Source: Balneolaceae bacterium UBA7797 (lineage in GTDB: Bacteria; Bacteroidota; Rhodothermia; Balneolales; Balneolaceae). From it: a DNA stretch of 64,000 nt. The stretch lies in contig DLCN01000014.1 of the NCBI GenBank assembly GCA_002480645.1, positions 100,005 to 164,004 of the forward strand, read 5' to 3'. The stretch's first letter is position 1. Every line of letters starts with the position of its first letter. Made by a program: the position numbers and the translations under genes. Of the stretch, positions 54,394-63,594 are shown in pieces. The notes below the pieces were generated by a model that did no database searches, was not told where the DNA came from, and saw nothing but the letters and a program-made list of their open reading frames with translations.

Positions 54394-54499
54394 ATTATTG
54401 CCTGTGGAAGAGCCTGCTTTCAAAAAATTTCAGTTTTAACTCACAAAATACATAATAATTGTGAATTTTTGATGAAGAAAGCAGGCCTTATCCTAATGA

Positions 54500-54667
54500 T
54501 CAGGTATGTCCTTTCACCACAATACGCATGATCTTGTAATTCAACTGCCAGAATTTAAAGAACTGATAGATAAAATTACGCCGCCAGAATTTTGTAGCCT
54601 TGGTCGGATAGGGAGGGTAAGATTCCTCCTTATAGGCTCTGAGTTCTTTTTTTTCTTCCATTGTCAT
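54500..54667 (-). CDS. 55-residue basic small protein between SQR-like and 606-residue genes
   Basis: ATG at 54667, TGA at 54502-54500 (a second ATG two codons on). The start MEEKKELRAYKEESYPPYPT is charged and proline/tyrosine-rich; the rest (KATKFWRRNFIYQFFKFWQL, then NYKIMRIVVKGHT) is aromatic and basic, with a helical moment that would suit membrane-surface or partner binding. It lies 36 bases after the SQR-like stop, on the same strand, and is about 106 bases before the 606-residue gene. GGAG-type sites are not obvious. Sequence character and placement make a real gene likely. Function unknown, perhaps a membrane adaptor for the flavoprotein. Confidence 0.7.
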   Translation of the reverse strand: MTMEEKKELRAYKEESYPPYPTKATKFWRRNFIYQFFKFWQLNYKIMRIVVKGHT

Positions 54668-54703
54668 CAACTTTATAATGTTAAAATTCTGTTCGAAGGC
54701 ATC

Positions 54704-56161
54704 TTACTCAGGAAGTAACCACCATAATGGGTAGCCTTTCGCTTTATGTATGAACATATAATGAAGGAATAATTTGATCCAGTGTCCGGCCAGACCCATT
54801 TCTCCCACGGTTGCTTCAATATCACGCCCCCATTGCGGATATTTTTCATAATCCGGTACGATCGGGGAAACGGTCATGGTAGCTCCCTGACCATGAGTTA
54901 AACTATAGCCGGCTGAAACGATACAGGCAGCACCCATTCGTCCCATATTGGCCGTATGCTTGTGTTCAGTGGCTCCTTTTTTAATGAACTCGGCAATGTT
55001 CTGAGCAACGATCTTTCCAATTACACCCGAAGGCATCCCGGTTCTGGGAGGGGCAGGGAAGATCTTGGTACCATTAGGACTTGTCATCGGTTTCGAAATA
55101 GAATGCGGTGGAGCAAAAGCGATTCCGGTGGCATACATATTAGAATAGGTTGGATTCTGATAGGTTTGTGGCCAGTCATTGATGCTCCAGTCTTCGAACG
55201 CTTTGCCACTGTAATCCGCATCTACTTTCATGAAACCGTTCGGAGCAAATACAACATCTGTGATGTCTTCGCCTTGCTTATTAAAGGCTTTGAATCCCTG
55301 ACCGGTAAAAGCCGGAATCAACATTGAAAAATCGAATTCTACGGATTTCTCTTCACCGTCGAGTGTCTCATAATGGGCAATGCCGGGTTCTACTTTTTTG
55401 ATGCCGGCACGCTTGATCCATGTTATATCGTACTCGGAAAGCACCGATTCGGTAAATACTTTGGTGGAGGTGATATAGCCACCACGTTTAACATATGCGC
55501 CACCCATTCCAAAATCACCTAATTCATACTCGTTGGTGATCCAGGTGATGTCCGCCATATGCGAGAGTTTACGTTTTCGGATCTCAAAGGCTACATTTAG
55601 CGCATATTCAAAAGCGGCTCCCTGACAAGTTGCCGTCGGGTGACCGGTTCCGATCAGGAATCGTTGCTTCTTGCCTTGTTTCATCAGTTCAATTCGTTTC
55701 TGAAGCTCATTCCAGGTGTGATCGGCATGCGAAAAAGTACACACGGATAAGGTGTTATTATCTGGTCCCAGGCCTTCGGTAAGATCGAAGCGCAGTTTTG
55801 GGCCGGTGGCATTCACCAGATAGTCATACTCAACCTTCTCGGTCTCACCATTTTTATCTTCACTTACATATTCAATGCTTACAAACGGGCTGTCAGTGGT
55901 GGAATCGCCTTCAGGGTGTATGGTAGTAGCCTTTGCCTGTTTAAAGATGATGCCCCAGCGGTTATATACTTTGTTCAATTTAAAGCGGACCTGATCCACT
56001 TTCATTTTACCGATTCCCACCCAAATATTGGAAGGGACCCATTGATAATACTGGCTGGGTGAAACAACGATCACTTCGTGTTTTTTCCCCAGCATCTTTT
56101 TCAGAAAAGCAGCTGAGGTATGTCCCGATATCCCCGCTCCTAAAACAACAACTCTGGCCAT
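54704..56161 (-). CDS. Sulfide:quinone oxidoreductase-like flavoprotein
   Basis: 485 residues. FAD-binding motif VVVLGAGISGHTSAAFL (residues 4-20), a conserved second segment YDYLVNATGPKL and the C-terminal FAD motif MYATGIAFAPPHS. Three cysteines are spaced as in SQR: Cys141 (LSVCTFS), Cys179 (TATCQGA) and Cys413 (AACIVSAG). The last ~25 residues (LFLHYMFIHKAKGYPLWWLL) form an amphipathic/hydrophobic end that would attach to the membrane. The family oxidises sulfide (or a related sulfur species) and passes electrons to quinone. Distinct from NDH-2, which lacks these cysteines. It leads a unit with the 55- and 606-residue genes. Confidence 0.82.
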   Translation of the reverse strand: MARVVVLGAGISGHTSAAFLKKMLGKKHEVIVVSPSQYYQWVPSNIWVGIGKMKVDQVRFKLNKVYNRWGIIFKQAKATTIHPEGDSTTDSPFVSIEYVSEDKNGETEKVEYDYLVNATGPKLRFDLTEGLGPDNNTLSVCTFSHADHTWNELQKRIELMKQGKKQRFLIGTGHPTATCQGAAFEYALNVAFEIRKRKLSHMADITWITNEYELGDFGMGGAYVKRGGYITSTKVFTESVLSEYDITWIKRAGIKKVEPGIAHYETLDGEEKSVEFDFSMLIPAFTGQGFKAFNKQGEDITDVVFAPNGFMKVDADYSGKAFEDWSINDWPQTYQNPTYSNMYATGIAFAPPHSISKPMTSPNGTKIFPAPPRTGMPSGVIGKIVAQNIAEFIKKGATEHKHTANMGRMGAACIVSAGYSLTHGQGATMTVSPIVPDYEKYPQWGRDIEATVGEMGLAGHWIKLFLHYMFIHKAKGYPLWWLLPE

Positions 56162-56437
56162 ATTTCATCTCCGTCAATTAATGATAAAACAACTTGTATT
56201 TACATGTACTAACATATAGTAACAAATCTGTTCTATACTATGCAATACTTACATGAAGTATGGATGAATTTCTAAGAAACAATAAGTTAACAGAGATGAG
56301 AATAAACAAAATATGGTCCGTTTATAAATCTAATGAGCGTATTAGATTTAAAAGATCTTGAAATATCACTTTTTCTTTTTTTAGCTGATACGACTTACAT
56401 TCTGTGCAATAATAATGTTGTTGATAGGAGAATATAA

Positions 56438-57736
56438 ATGAGATTGTTAAGTGGGTTAACATTAAGCATCTGCGTGTTGATATTTAGTTCATGTAAAGTG
56501 AATAATTCAGAGCCTGAGTTACTGCTCCGGACGAATGTGTTTGGTGAGACCAATCCGGAACACGTAGAAAGCTGGGTGTTTCTGAGTAATGAAAAAGGGG
56601 AGGTGATCACCGCGAAGAACATAGAAGAAGCAACATCTGCCGAACTCTCCGAATTTTATGGAAACTCCGGAGAGACATTTACCATTACCCGTTTTTCAAG
56701 AGCGACTTTCGATCAAACTGATGGACAGCGTATTCAATATGCACTGAGTACCTATCAGGGAGTGCCGGTTGGATCAGAATTCTACCTGAACGAACAGGAA
56801 GAGCCTCAACTTGAACAATACGAAGTTACAGGAACGGCTAAAGTGATCATTAATGGATTTGATACGACGGATGAGCCTTTTTTTGCAGCCTCATTTTCTG
56901 ATGATTATTCCATCTTTAAAACCGATCAGGTATACGATTCTACAAAAATTGTGAATGGAAATTATGAGACGGTACTTACTATTCGGGCACAAAAACTGGA
57001 TATACATGTAACAACGTACCTGAACAATCTACCGTACTATATGGTACTGGAAGATGTGAAACCGGATACCACCATTTTTAAAGATATATCCGATTTTATA
57101 CCGCAACAAACAGTCAGCCTGAATAAAAATGTAAGCGGGGGATATGTATATGGCTACCATCAACCTCGTTTACTTGCACATGGGAATGAGCTGACCAGTG
57201 GAGCAGTCTGGTACTATTCGAATGAAACGGATAAACAATCTCCCATGAATCTCGGCTATATCGAGGGCTATAATTACTATAAAGTTAATTACCAAAGCGA
57301 AGGGGCGCTTTGTTGTGATAATACCGTAAGCTTTTTATGGCTGGATGATCACTTTCCTGAGGATGTTCAACTTCCGGATTATCAGTTTTCGATCATCGAC
57401 AGATCTGTGAATAATTTCAGCTATATGTTTGATGCAGACTACACCTATAAAGAGGCATACATTTATGATCAGTATGACGATGGAAGCCTGAGTTGGTCAG
57501 TACTTTCGCCAAATGGAATGGAAATTAAATTCCCGGAGATCCCGAATAAGATCAAAGCCGAATACCCGGATATGGCAGAGGTATTTAAGGACCTGCAAGT
57601 GTATTCGCTCACCTTTACACATGAGCGGACAGAACCCGGTTATATGAATCGATTGAAATTCAATTTGGAAAGAGGACCTCAACCCACCCGATTCGATGAG
57701 TTCAGCTATCGGTTCCCGTTAAGCGAAGAAATGTGA
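56438..57736 (+). CDS. Lipoprotein of unknown function
   Basis: 432 residues with a lipoprotein signal ending SSC (cysteine near residue 19), preceded by AGGAG seven bases before the ATG. The mature part is beta-rich, with many Y, D and N residues and no repeats. A short CC pair (SEGALCCDNTVSF) may form a disulfide. I do not recognise the family; it could be a surface or periplasmic lipoprotein. Its TGA directly abuts the reverse stop of the PH-domain gene (TGATCA). Ordinary composition, no sign of transfer. Confidence 0.8.
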   Translation: MRLLSGLTLSICVLIFSSCKVNNSEPELLLRTNVFGETNPEHVESWVFLSNEKGEVITAKNIEEATSAELSEFYGNSGETFTITRFSRATFDQTDGQRIQYALSTYQGVPVGSEFYLNEQEEPQLEQYEVTGTAKVIINGFDTTDEPFFAASFSDDYSIFKTDQVYDSTKIVNGNYETVLTIRAQKLDIHVTTYLNNLPYYMVLEDVKPDTTIFKDISDFIPQQTVSLNKNVSGGYVYGYHQPRLLAHGNELTSGAVWYYSNETDKQSPMNLGYIEGYNYYKVNYQSEGALCCDNTVSFLWLDDHFPEDVQLPDYQFSIIDRSVNNFSYMFDADYTYKEAYIYDQYDDGSLSWSVLSPNGMEIKFPEIPNKIKAEYPDMAEVFKDLQVYSLTFTHERTEPGYMNRLKFNLERGPQPTRFDEFSYRFPLSEEM

Positions 57737-58114
57737 TCAAAGGGTATATCTGGCCAGTACTTTCTGTACATCGTAGATGTTTACTTTTTTACTGAATTGC
57801 CGCCGTATACTCGGGATCTGTTCACTGGAGATCCAGATCTTGAGTTCTGCTTCCAGATCAAAATGCCCGGTACTCTCAATGCTGAAACGACTAATGGCTC
57901 CATATTTCACCGAGTAATATTCCACTTTATTGCCGGTAACCCCTTGTTTATTTATGAGGATCAAACGCTTAGTAGTGAACACGAACACATCGCGGACCAG
58001 CTTAAATCCGATCTCGATGGATTCATCTTCGGTAAGCAGCATTTCATACTCGTTATGAAGCTCGTTGGAATCTGCTACTCCGGCATTGCCTAATAATCCT
58101 GAAAAAAGTCCCAT
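57737..58114 (-). CDS. PH-domain protein (bPH_1/YvbH-like)
   Basis: 125 residues. LLTEDESIEIGFKLVRDVFVFTTKRLILINKQGVTGNKVEYYSVKY is the recognisable first half of the bacterial PH domain (DUF1696/bPH_1), with strand pattern and final helix (NIYDVQKVLARYTL) as expected. The start MGLFSGLLGNAG is typical of these proteins. They form soluble pentamers or bind membranes; a cell-stress role is reported for some. No membrane segment. Convergent with the lipoprotein gene, with stop codons abutting. Confidence 0.88.
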   Translation of the reverse strand: MGLFSGLLGNAGVADSNELHNEYEMLLTEDESIEIGFKLVRDVFVFTTKRLILINKQGVTGNKVEYYSVKYGAISRFSIESTGHFDLEAELKIWISSEQIPSIRRQFSKKVNIYDVQKVLARYTL

Positions 58115-58181
58115 TAAAATACCTCTTGGTTATTGTTTCCTAAATGAAATTAAGTATTTATAAAGCAGATAAAAAATTGGT

Positions 58182-58652
58182 TCATTCAAATCGAAAAGTA
58201 ACCGAAGCTGATTCTATACGGTCGTTTGAGATCCGGTCAAAGTTCCCATCCGAAAAATAAATACGAGGTTTGATCTGGTACGTATAACCGGGTTGATTTA
58301 AATGATCCGACTCAATACCCGCCTGAACAAATGAGGAGAAGATATTTAGCGAGGCAGCGGAATCCGGTTCAAGAACTGTTAAACAAATACATTCGCAGGG
58401 ATTGGAAAACGAGGTGGTACCGGCCACTTTTCCATCTTTTAATTCGATCAGGTCCCGGCTGTCACACAGGCTGAATTGTATGTCCACCTTTGACAGGTTC
58501 TTTATGGTGACGGGGAAATAGGCATTGTCAGAGAATATGTACGCCGATTGTTCATAACTGATCTTTATGAGAGGAGGAGTATCATTCCTGCTACTACAGC
58601 CTGCCAACCCAACAGCAAACAAAATAAAGATAAGAAGGAGTATAGATCTCAT
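58182..58652 (-). CDS. Small lipoprotein of unknown function
   Basis: 156 residues from the ATG at 58652; a start 11 codons upstream would add charged residues before the signal. The signal ends LAGC (about residue 18). The mature part reads ISYEQSAYIFSDNAYFPVTI and LIELKDGKVAG, and ends VTFRFE, a beta-sandwich style with several Cys (FSLCDS, NPCECICL). Not recognised. The cysteine group CECIC may bind metal or form disulfides. A 67-base gap separates it from the PH-domain gene on the same strand. Confidence 0.75.
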   Translation of the reverse strand: MRSILLLIFILFAVGLAGCSSRNDTPPLIKISYEQSAYIFSDNAYFPVTIKNLSKVDIQFSLCDSRDLIELKDGKVAGTTSFSNPCECICLTVLEPDSAASLNIFSSFVQAGIESDHLNQPGYTYQIKPRIYFSDGNFDRISNDRIESASVTFRFE

Positions 58653-58744
58653 TTTTGGCTCTTTTTTACATGATCGCTCTTTCATCTGAAAGTGAATATA
58701 GGTTACTTCATTTCCAAATTTTTTAACTCAAAAAGCTCACTTTT

Positions 58745-61510
58745 ATGAAGCTGATCTCAAAGGGAATCCTGCTTACCCTTTTAAGTTTGATGACAGTCTC
58801 TCAGGCGTTTGCTCAGGGAGTACTCACATTCGAAGATGTAATGAAGTTTGAAGATATTGATGCGCCACAGATCTCCTCTAAAGGGAACTGGCTGGCATAT
58901 GGTGTCTGGCCGGACCGCGGGGATGGATATGTGTTGGTTCAACCGGTGAACGGTGGTCGGGAGTATAAGATCGACCTGGGGCAGGATCCGATAATATCAG
59001 CCGATGAAAACTGGGTGGCAGCGTATAAAAAGGTTCCGTTGAAGGTACAGATCGATGAGAAAAAGGATGGTCCCAAACAGGGGATGGTGTTACTCTCTTT
59101 GAAATATGGCTCCCAAAAAGTGCTTGAAAATGTACGCTCTTTTGAGTTTTCCAATAATGGTAAGTGGCTGGCTATCAATAAGTATCAGGAAGAATCTGTA
59201 GAAAAAATGAAGTCCGGGAATAAGCTGATCGGTACCGAGTTGATCCTGATCGATCTGGTAACCAGAGAGGAAACGAGCTTCCCGTTTGTACACTCAATGG
59301 AGTTTGACAGTCTCTCAAATTATATGGCATACTCTATCGTGGATTCATCCGGTACAGAGAATGGTTTGTATGTGTACGACCTTAAAACTGAAGTGTCTCA
59401 ATTGGTGGACCGAAGAGTGAACGGCTATTACGCTAACCTTACCTGGGAGCCAAAGAGATCGGATCTGGCTTTTACTTTTGCCACCTACGACACAACCTTT
59501 ATTCAAAGTGATGCCTGGCTCAGACTTTGGTCACCTAAAAAAGCAGAATTAAAAACGTTGGTCTCACCCGAAGAGATCGATCCGGAGTATGCTTTACGCA
59601 GCAGGAACCGACTTACATTTACACACGATGGTGAACGTCTGTTCTTCGGGCTTATGCTTCGTGAAATGGTAGATCTGGATATGAAAAAGGAGGAGGAAAG
59701 CTCAGAAAAAACCACGGATATCTACGATGTGGAGTCCATAACCGGCGACCGTGAAATGGACTTGTGGCACGGGGAAGACCCGCTCATTAAGCCCAATGAG
59801 ATCAATACCTGGAATGGACGGAAGAATCATTTATTTACTTCGGTTTTCCATTTTAAAGGACTCGGATTTTTGGGCAGAAAACCGGGAATGGTACAGCTGG
59901 CCGATAAGGCAATGCCTGAGATCGAAATTTCTCATAACTCCAATGTTGTGTTGGGGAGCAGTGGATTACCCTATCAAAAAGAGATCACATGGGATGGCAG
60001 GTATAATGATTATTACATCGTTGACCTGAAGTCCGGAGAACGTACCATGTTCCTGGAAAGATCCGGAGAAAATGCGGAATTATCCCCAACCGGAAAGCAT
60101 GTGATCTACTACACCGACAAACAATGGCATTTGTATAACGTGAAGAAAAAGGAGACGATCAACCTGACTGAATCCATCGACGTACCCTTTTTTAACGAAG
60201 ATCATGATTACCCGTATCCTGTTCCGGGGTATGGAATTGCAGGATGGACCAAAAAAGATAATGAGGTACTGATCTACGATAAATTCGATGTCTGGCGATT
60301 CTCAGTGGACGGTAAAGAGGCATTGAATATCACCGCCGGTGAAGGAAGAAGAGACCGAAGGATCTTTCGGATCAGAAAACTTAAAGACCGGGGAATTGCT
60401 TTTGAAAACGGACAGGATCTGTTGTTAAGTTCTTATCATGATGAGAAGAAGAATTTCGGGTTCTTTACCACCAAACTGAACGAAGCAGAAGTGTATCCGT
60501 TGATCGAGGATGAAAAGAAATTCACCTTCATCAAAAAGGTGGAAGACGGCAGCTCCATTCTTTTTAAGCGGGAATCCTATGATGAATTCCCCAATCTATG
60601 GGTGTCGGAAAACTGGAAGTTCAGATACATCAAACAAGTGTCGCACCTGCACGAAGATCTGCATGAAAAATGGAATTGGGGAACGGCAGAACTCATCGAC
60701 TGGCTGAGTGTGGACGGCAAGAAGATTCAGGGGGTGGTCATAAAACCGGACAATTACGATCCGGATAAACGATATCCTATACTAACCTATTACTACCGCT
60801 TTTTTACCGATCGCCTGTACGATTTCAATGAACCAAAGACCAATCACCGTCCGGTTTTTGCACAGTATGTAAGCGATGATTATGTGGTCTTTCTTCCCGA
60901 TATCCGGTTTGAGGTAGGCCGACCGGGATTTGCTGCAACCAAAAGTCTGGTCCCCGGAATTCAGAAACTGGTGGAAATGGGAATTGCCGATGAAGATAGA
61001 CTTGGGTTACATGGTCACTCCTGGAGCGGGTATCAAACGGCGTTCATCGTAACACAAACAGATATTTTTGATGCGGCTGTGACCGGAGCTCCCGTGAGTA
61101 ATATGACCAGTGCCTATGGCGGCATTCGATGGGGAAGCGGATTAGCCCGCCAATTCCAGTACGAACAGACACAAAGCCGGATCGGAGTCTCAATTGCCGA
61201 AGATCCGCTTCGGTATATCGAAAATTCACCGGTATTTTACGCAGATCGAATCAACACTCCTATGTTGATCCAACATGGGGATGATGACGGTGCGGTGCCC
61301 TGGTATCAAAGTATTGAGCTGTATCTGGCGATGCGAAGGTACGGAAAGGATGTGATCTTTCTGCAGTACCACGGAGAACCCCATCACTTGCAGAAATTCC
61401 CGAATAAACTCGATTATGCGATCCGTATGAAGGAATATTTTGATTATTACCTGAAAGGTGAGGGTGAACCCGAATGGATACTTAAGGGTGAAGCTTACCG
61501 GGGCAAATGA
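58745..61510 (+). CDS. Prolyl oligopeptidase family (S9) serine peptidase, secreted
   Basis: 921 residues. Signal peptide ends AFAQ (about residue 24). The long N-terminal part (about 25-640) is a beta-propeller (GNWLAYGVWP, NGKWLAINKY). The catalytic alpha/beta-hydrolase follows: nucleophile Ser759 in GHSWSG, Asp848 in HGDDDGAVP, His880 in GEPHHL. The family cleaves peptides, often after proline or as dipeptidyl/acylaminoacyl peptidases; specificity is unknown. It is followed 10 bases later by a methyltransferase gene whose link is not obvious. Confidence 0.93.
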   Translation: MKLISKGILLTLLSLMTVSQAFAQGVLTFEDVMKFEDIDAPQISSKGNWLAYGVWPDRGDGYVLVQPVNGGREYKIDLGQDPIISADENWVAAYKKVPLKVQIDEKKDGPKQGMVLLSLKYGSQKVLENVRSFEFSNNGKWLAINKYQEESVEKMKSGNKLIGTELILIDLVTREETSFPFVHSMEFDSLSNYMAYSIVDSSGTENGLYVYDLKTEVSQLVDRRVNGYYANLTWEPKRSDLAFTFATYDTTFIQSDAWLRLWSPKKAELKTLVSPEEIDPEYALRSRNRLTFTHDGERLFFGLMLREMVDLDMKKEEESSEKTTDIYDVESITGDREMDLWHGEDPLIKPNEINTWNGRKNHLFTSVFHFKGLGFLGRKPGMVQLADKAMPEIEISHNSNVVLGSSGLPYQKEITWDGRYNDYYIVDLKSGERTMFLERSGENAELSPTGKHVIYYTDKQWHLYNVKKKETINLTESIDVPFFNEDHDYPYPVPGYGIAGWTKKDNEVLIYDKFDVWRFSVDGKEALNITAGEGRRDRRIFRIRKLKDRGIAFENGQDLLLSSYHDEKKNFGFFTTKLNEAEVYPLIEDEKKFTFIKKVEDGSSILFKRESYDEFPNLWVSENWKFRYIKQVSHLHEDLHEKWNWGTAELIDWLSVDGKKIQGVVIKPDNYDPDKRYPILTYYYRFFTDRLYDFNEPKTNHRPVFAQYVSDDYVVFLPDIRFEVGRPGFAATKSLVPGIQKLVEMGIADEDRLGLHGHSWSGYQTAFIVTQTDIFDAAVTGAPVSNMTSAYGGIRWGSGLARQFQYEQTQSRIGVSIAEDPLRYIENSPVFYADRINTPMLIQHGDDDGAVPWYQSIELYLAMRRYGKDVIFLQYHGEPHHLQKFPNKLDYAIRMKEYFDYYLKGEGEPEWILKGEAYRGK

Positions 61511-61519
61511 TCCTGTATT

Positions 61520-62188
61520 TTGAAAACCTCATCCGCCAAACCAACCAAAAAGCCATGGCCTACCAAAAAGGCTATGGTACAGATCTACGAACAGAATCTC
61601 TGGGGAGGAGAAACGGGGACCTTTTACTCGGGCTCCGGGTCGCATGAATCCGGGCTGGTTGATCCTTATGTAAAAAAAGTACAGCATTTCCTGAGTTCAT
61701 TTGATGAACCGGTCACCGTTGCAGATCTGGGATGCGGGGATTTCAATGTAGGCCGGCATTTCCTTCCGTATGTGAAAGAATACATCGGTGTGGATATTGT
61801 GCCGGAGCTTATTGAGCGAAACAAAGCAACATTTAAAGCTGAAGGATTAAGATTCTTTTGTCTGGATATAGCCAAAGACGATCTGCCGGATGGAGATGGT
61901 GTGATCCTTCGAAATGTGCTTCAACATCTATCAAACAATGAGATCGCTCAGATCCTGGAAAAACTGAGATCATACCACTTTCTGATACTCACAGAACATA
62001 TTCCCGATGGAGCATTCACCCCCAATTTGGATATCATTTCAGGGCAGGGCATCCGGCTTAAGAAGAATAGCGGCGTAGACATTACAGCCAAGCCTTTTGA
62101 TCTCCCCATTGTTGATTCCGAACAATGGCTGTCACTTCCACTGGCTGAATGGCCCGGGCGAATCGTAACTACGTTGTACCGGTTGTAA
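61520..62188 (+). CDS. Class I SAM-dependent methyltransferase
   Basis: 222 residues if it starts at TTG 61520; an internal ATG at 61574 (residue 19) is the main alternative. SAM motif I is VADLGCGDFNVGRHFLPYV, with the acidic loop GVDIVPELIERN. The first lines IYEQNLWGGETGTFYSGSGS recall methyltransferases that act near glycan or lipid pathways in Bacteroidota. The substrate is not determinable. It follows the S9 peptidase by 10 bases. Confidence 0.8.
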   Translation: MKTSSAKPTKKPWPTKKAMVQIYEQNLWGGETGTFYSGSGSHESGLVDPYVKKVQHFLSSFDEPVTVADLGCGDFNVGRHFLPYVKEYIGVDIVPELIERNKATFKAEGLRFFCLDIAKDDLPDGDGVILRNVLQHLSNNEIAQILEKLRSYHFLILTEHIPDGAFTPNLDIISGQGIRLKKNSGVDITAKPFDLPIVDSEQWLSLPLAEWPGRIVTTLYRL

Positions 62189-62226
62189 TGCTTAATTTTA
62201 CAGAACGGGATTACCCATCGAAGTCA

Positions 62227-62234
62227 TATTTTTG
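62227..62234 (+). promoter_or_regulatory. Candidate -7 element for beta-lactamase-like gene
   Basis: TATTTTTG matches TAnnTTTG, 61 bases before the GTG at 62296. No clear TTG ~20 bases upstream. Confidence 0.35.
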
Positions 62235-62295
62235 TATCCTTGATGCTTAGTTATCATCAGCAGATTCATATCAATCCAAAAAATCAGCGCTTTCT

Positions 62296-63507
62296 GTGAC
62301 CCGAATTCTATCCTTTGTTGCCGTGCTTCTCATCCTGTCAGGATCTTATCTGAGTTGCACGGATATTCATTCTGAGCCGAGTAAAGTGAAAGAGAAGGAA
62401 TGGGTGATGGATGATTCTCTGAAGCTGTTTCTGAGCGAATTTGAAGAAGATTTTATGCAGGGACTCATCAATAAACGGATTCCCGGCGGGGCGGTGGTGA
62501 TCGTTAAAGACGGCCGTGTGATCTTGCAAAAAGGATTTGGGGTGAAGGAAAAAGGAAAACCGGACGTGGTGGATGAGAATACCGTGTTCAGGCTTGGAAG
62601 TGTTTCTAAAGGCTTTGCCTCGGTATTAGCCGGAGTAGTGAAAGAGGAGGGATCATTGGATTGGAATACTCCGGTACAGAAGGTGCTGCCGGATTTTGCC
62701 TTAAATGATCCGGCTCAGACTAAAAGAATAGAAGTAGGTCACCTTTTGTCGCATACCACCGGGTTGCCCCGCCACGCCTTCACCAATCTGGTAGAAGACG
62801 GCTTATCGTTAGATCGCATCATTCCGCGACTTCAGGAAGTTCCGCTCATTGCAAAGGAAGGGGAGCAGCTCGCTTATCAGAATGCGGCCTATTCCACTAT
62901 AGAAAAGGTGTTAGAGGCGCAGACCGGAATGGATTTCAACAAACTCCTGCATGATAAACTATTCGAACCGCTGGAAATGGATCAGGCCTCAGCCAGTTAC
63001 GATAGTATCCGGTATTCAGGCAATACAGCGTTGCCGCATATCTACCATTCCCGGGCAAAAGGCAGGGTACCGGTTTCCATCTCAAAGAAATATTACAATG
63101 CTGTTTCCTCCGGCGGGATCAATGCATCGGCGTCAGACATGGGCAACTGGTTATTGATGCTAACCGGGCATTATCCGGAGGTGATCTCGAAAAAAACCCT
63201 CGAAGAGATCTTTGAACCACGGGCACGTATTAACAATAAACGCTTCAGCCGGCATTGGGAAGGGGTGAATACATCCCAATACGGCATGGGTTGGAGGATC
63301 CTGGATAATCATGGTCAGCGGGTGGTGTATCATGGCGGATATGTAAACGGATACCGGAGTGAGATCGCGTTTGCCCCCGATGATGATCTTGGTATCTGTG
63401 TGCTGATCAACACCAATTCCGGCTATCCTCTGGAAGTGATCCCGGGATTGTTCAACCACTTTAAAAACGATCCGGAAAGTTCAACTCTGATCGAAGAGCA
63501 AAACTGA
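62296..63507 (+). CDS. Serine beta-lactamase-like hydrolase (class C fold), lipoprotein
   Basis: 403 residues from GTG, which gives a proper signal ending YLSC (Cys about 21). The SxxK motif SVSK has Ser102 and Lys105; the YxN-type motif lies in YQNAAYS; and a KTG-type motif is replaced by HGG in VVYHGGYVNGYRS. These are marks of the beta-lactamase/EstB/penicillin-binding superfamily that covers esterases and D-aminopeptidases. Real beta-lactam hydrolysis is possible but not established; the HGG form is more often an esterase or peptidase. The protein is envelope-anchored. Confidence 0.9.
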   Translation: MTRILSFVAVLLILSGSYLSCTDIHSEPSKVKEKEWVMDDSLKLFLSEFEEDFMQGLINKRIPGGAVVIVKDGRVILQKGFGVKEKGKPDVVDENTVFRLGSVSKGFASVLAGVVKEEGSLDWNTPVQKVLPDFALNDPAQTKRIEVGHLLSHTTGLPRHAFTNLVEDGLSLDRIIPRLQEVPLIAKEGEQLAYQNAAYSTIEKVLEAQTGMDFNKLLHDKLFEPLEMDQASASYDSIRYSGNTALPHIYHSRAKGRVPVSISKKYYNAVSSGGINASASDMGNWLLMLTGHYPEVISKKTLEEIFEPRARINNKRFSRHWEGVNTSQYGMGWRILDNHGQRVVYHGGYVNGYRSEIAFAPDDDLGICVLINTNSGYPLEVIPGLFNHFKNDPESSTLIEEQN

Positions 63508-63533
63508 CGGTACCCAAACTCAACGACCGATAT

Positions 63534-63582
63534 TCCATTGAATAATCAGTGAGATTGCTGAGGATCTGTGGCATTCAATGGA
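63534..63582. terminator. Possible bidirectional terminator after beta-lactamase-like gene
   Basis: TCCATTGAAT (63534-63543) pairs perfectly with ATTCAATGGA (63573-63582), with a 29-base loop, between convergent genes. The long loop and weak flanking T/A runs lower confidence. Confidence 0.4.
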
Positions 63583-63594
63583 GAAAAATACTGT

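Noticed and set aside
54506..54718. Plus-strand frame of 70 codons
   Set aside because: It runs opposite the 55-residue minus-strand gene, which has a better start, placement and sequence character.
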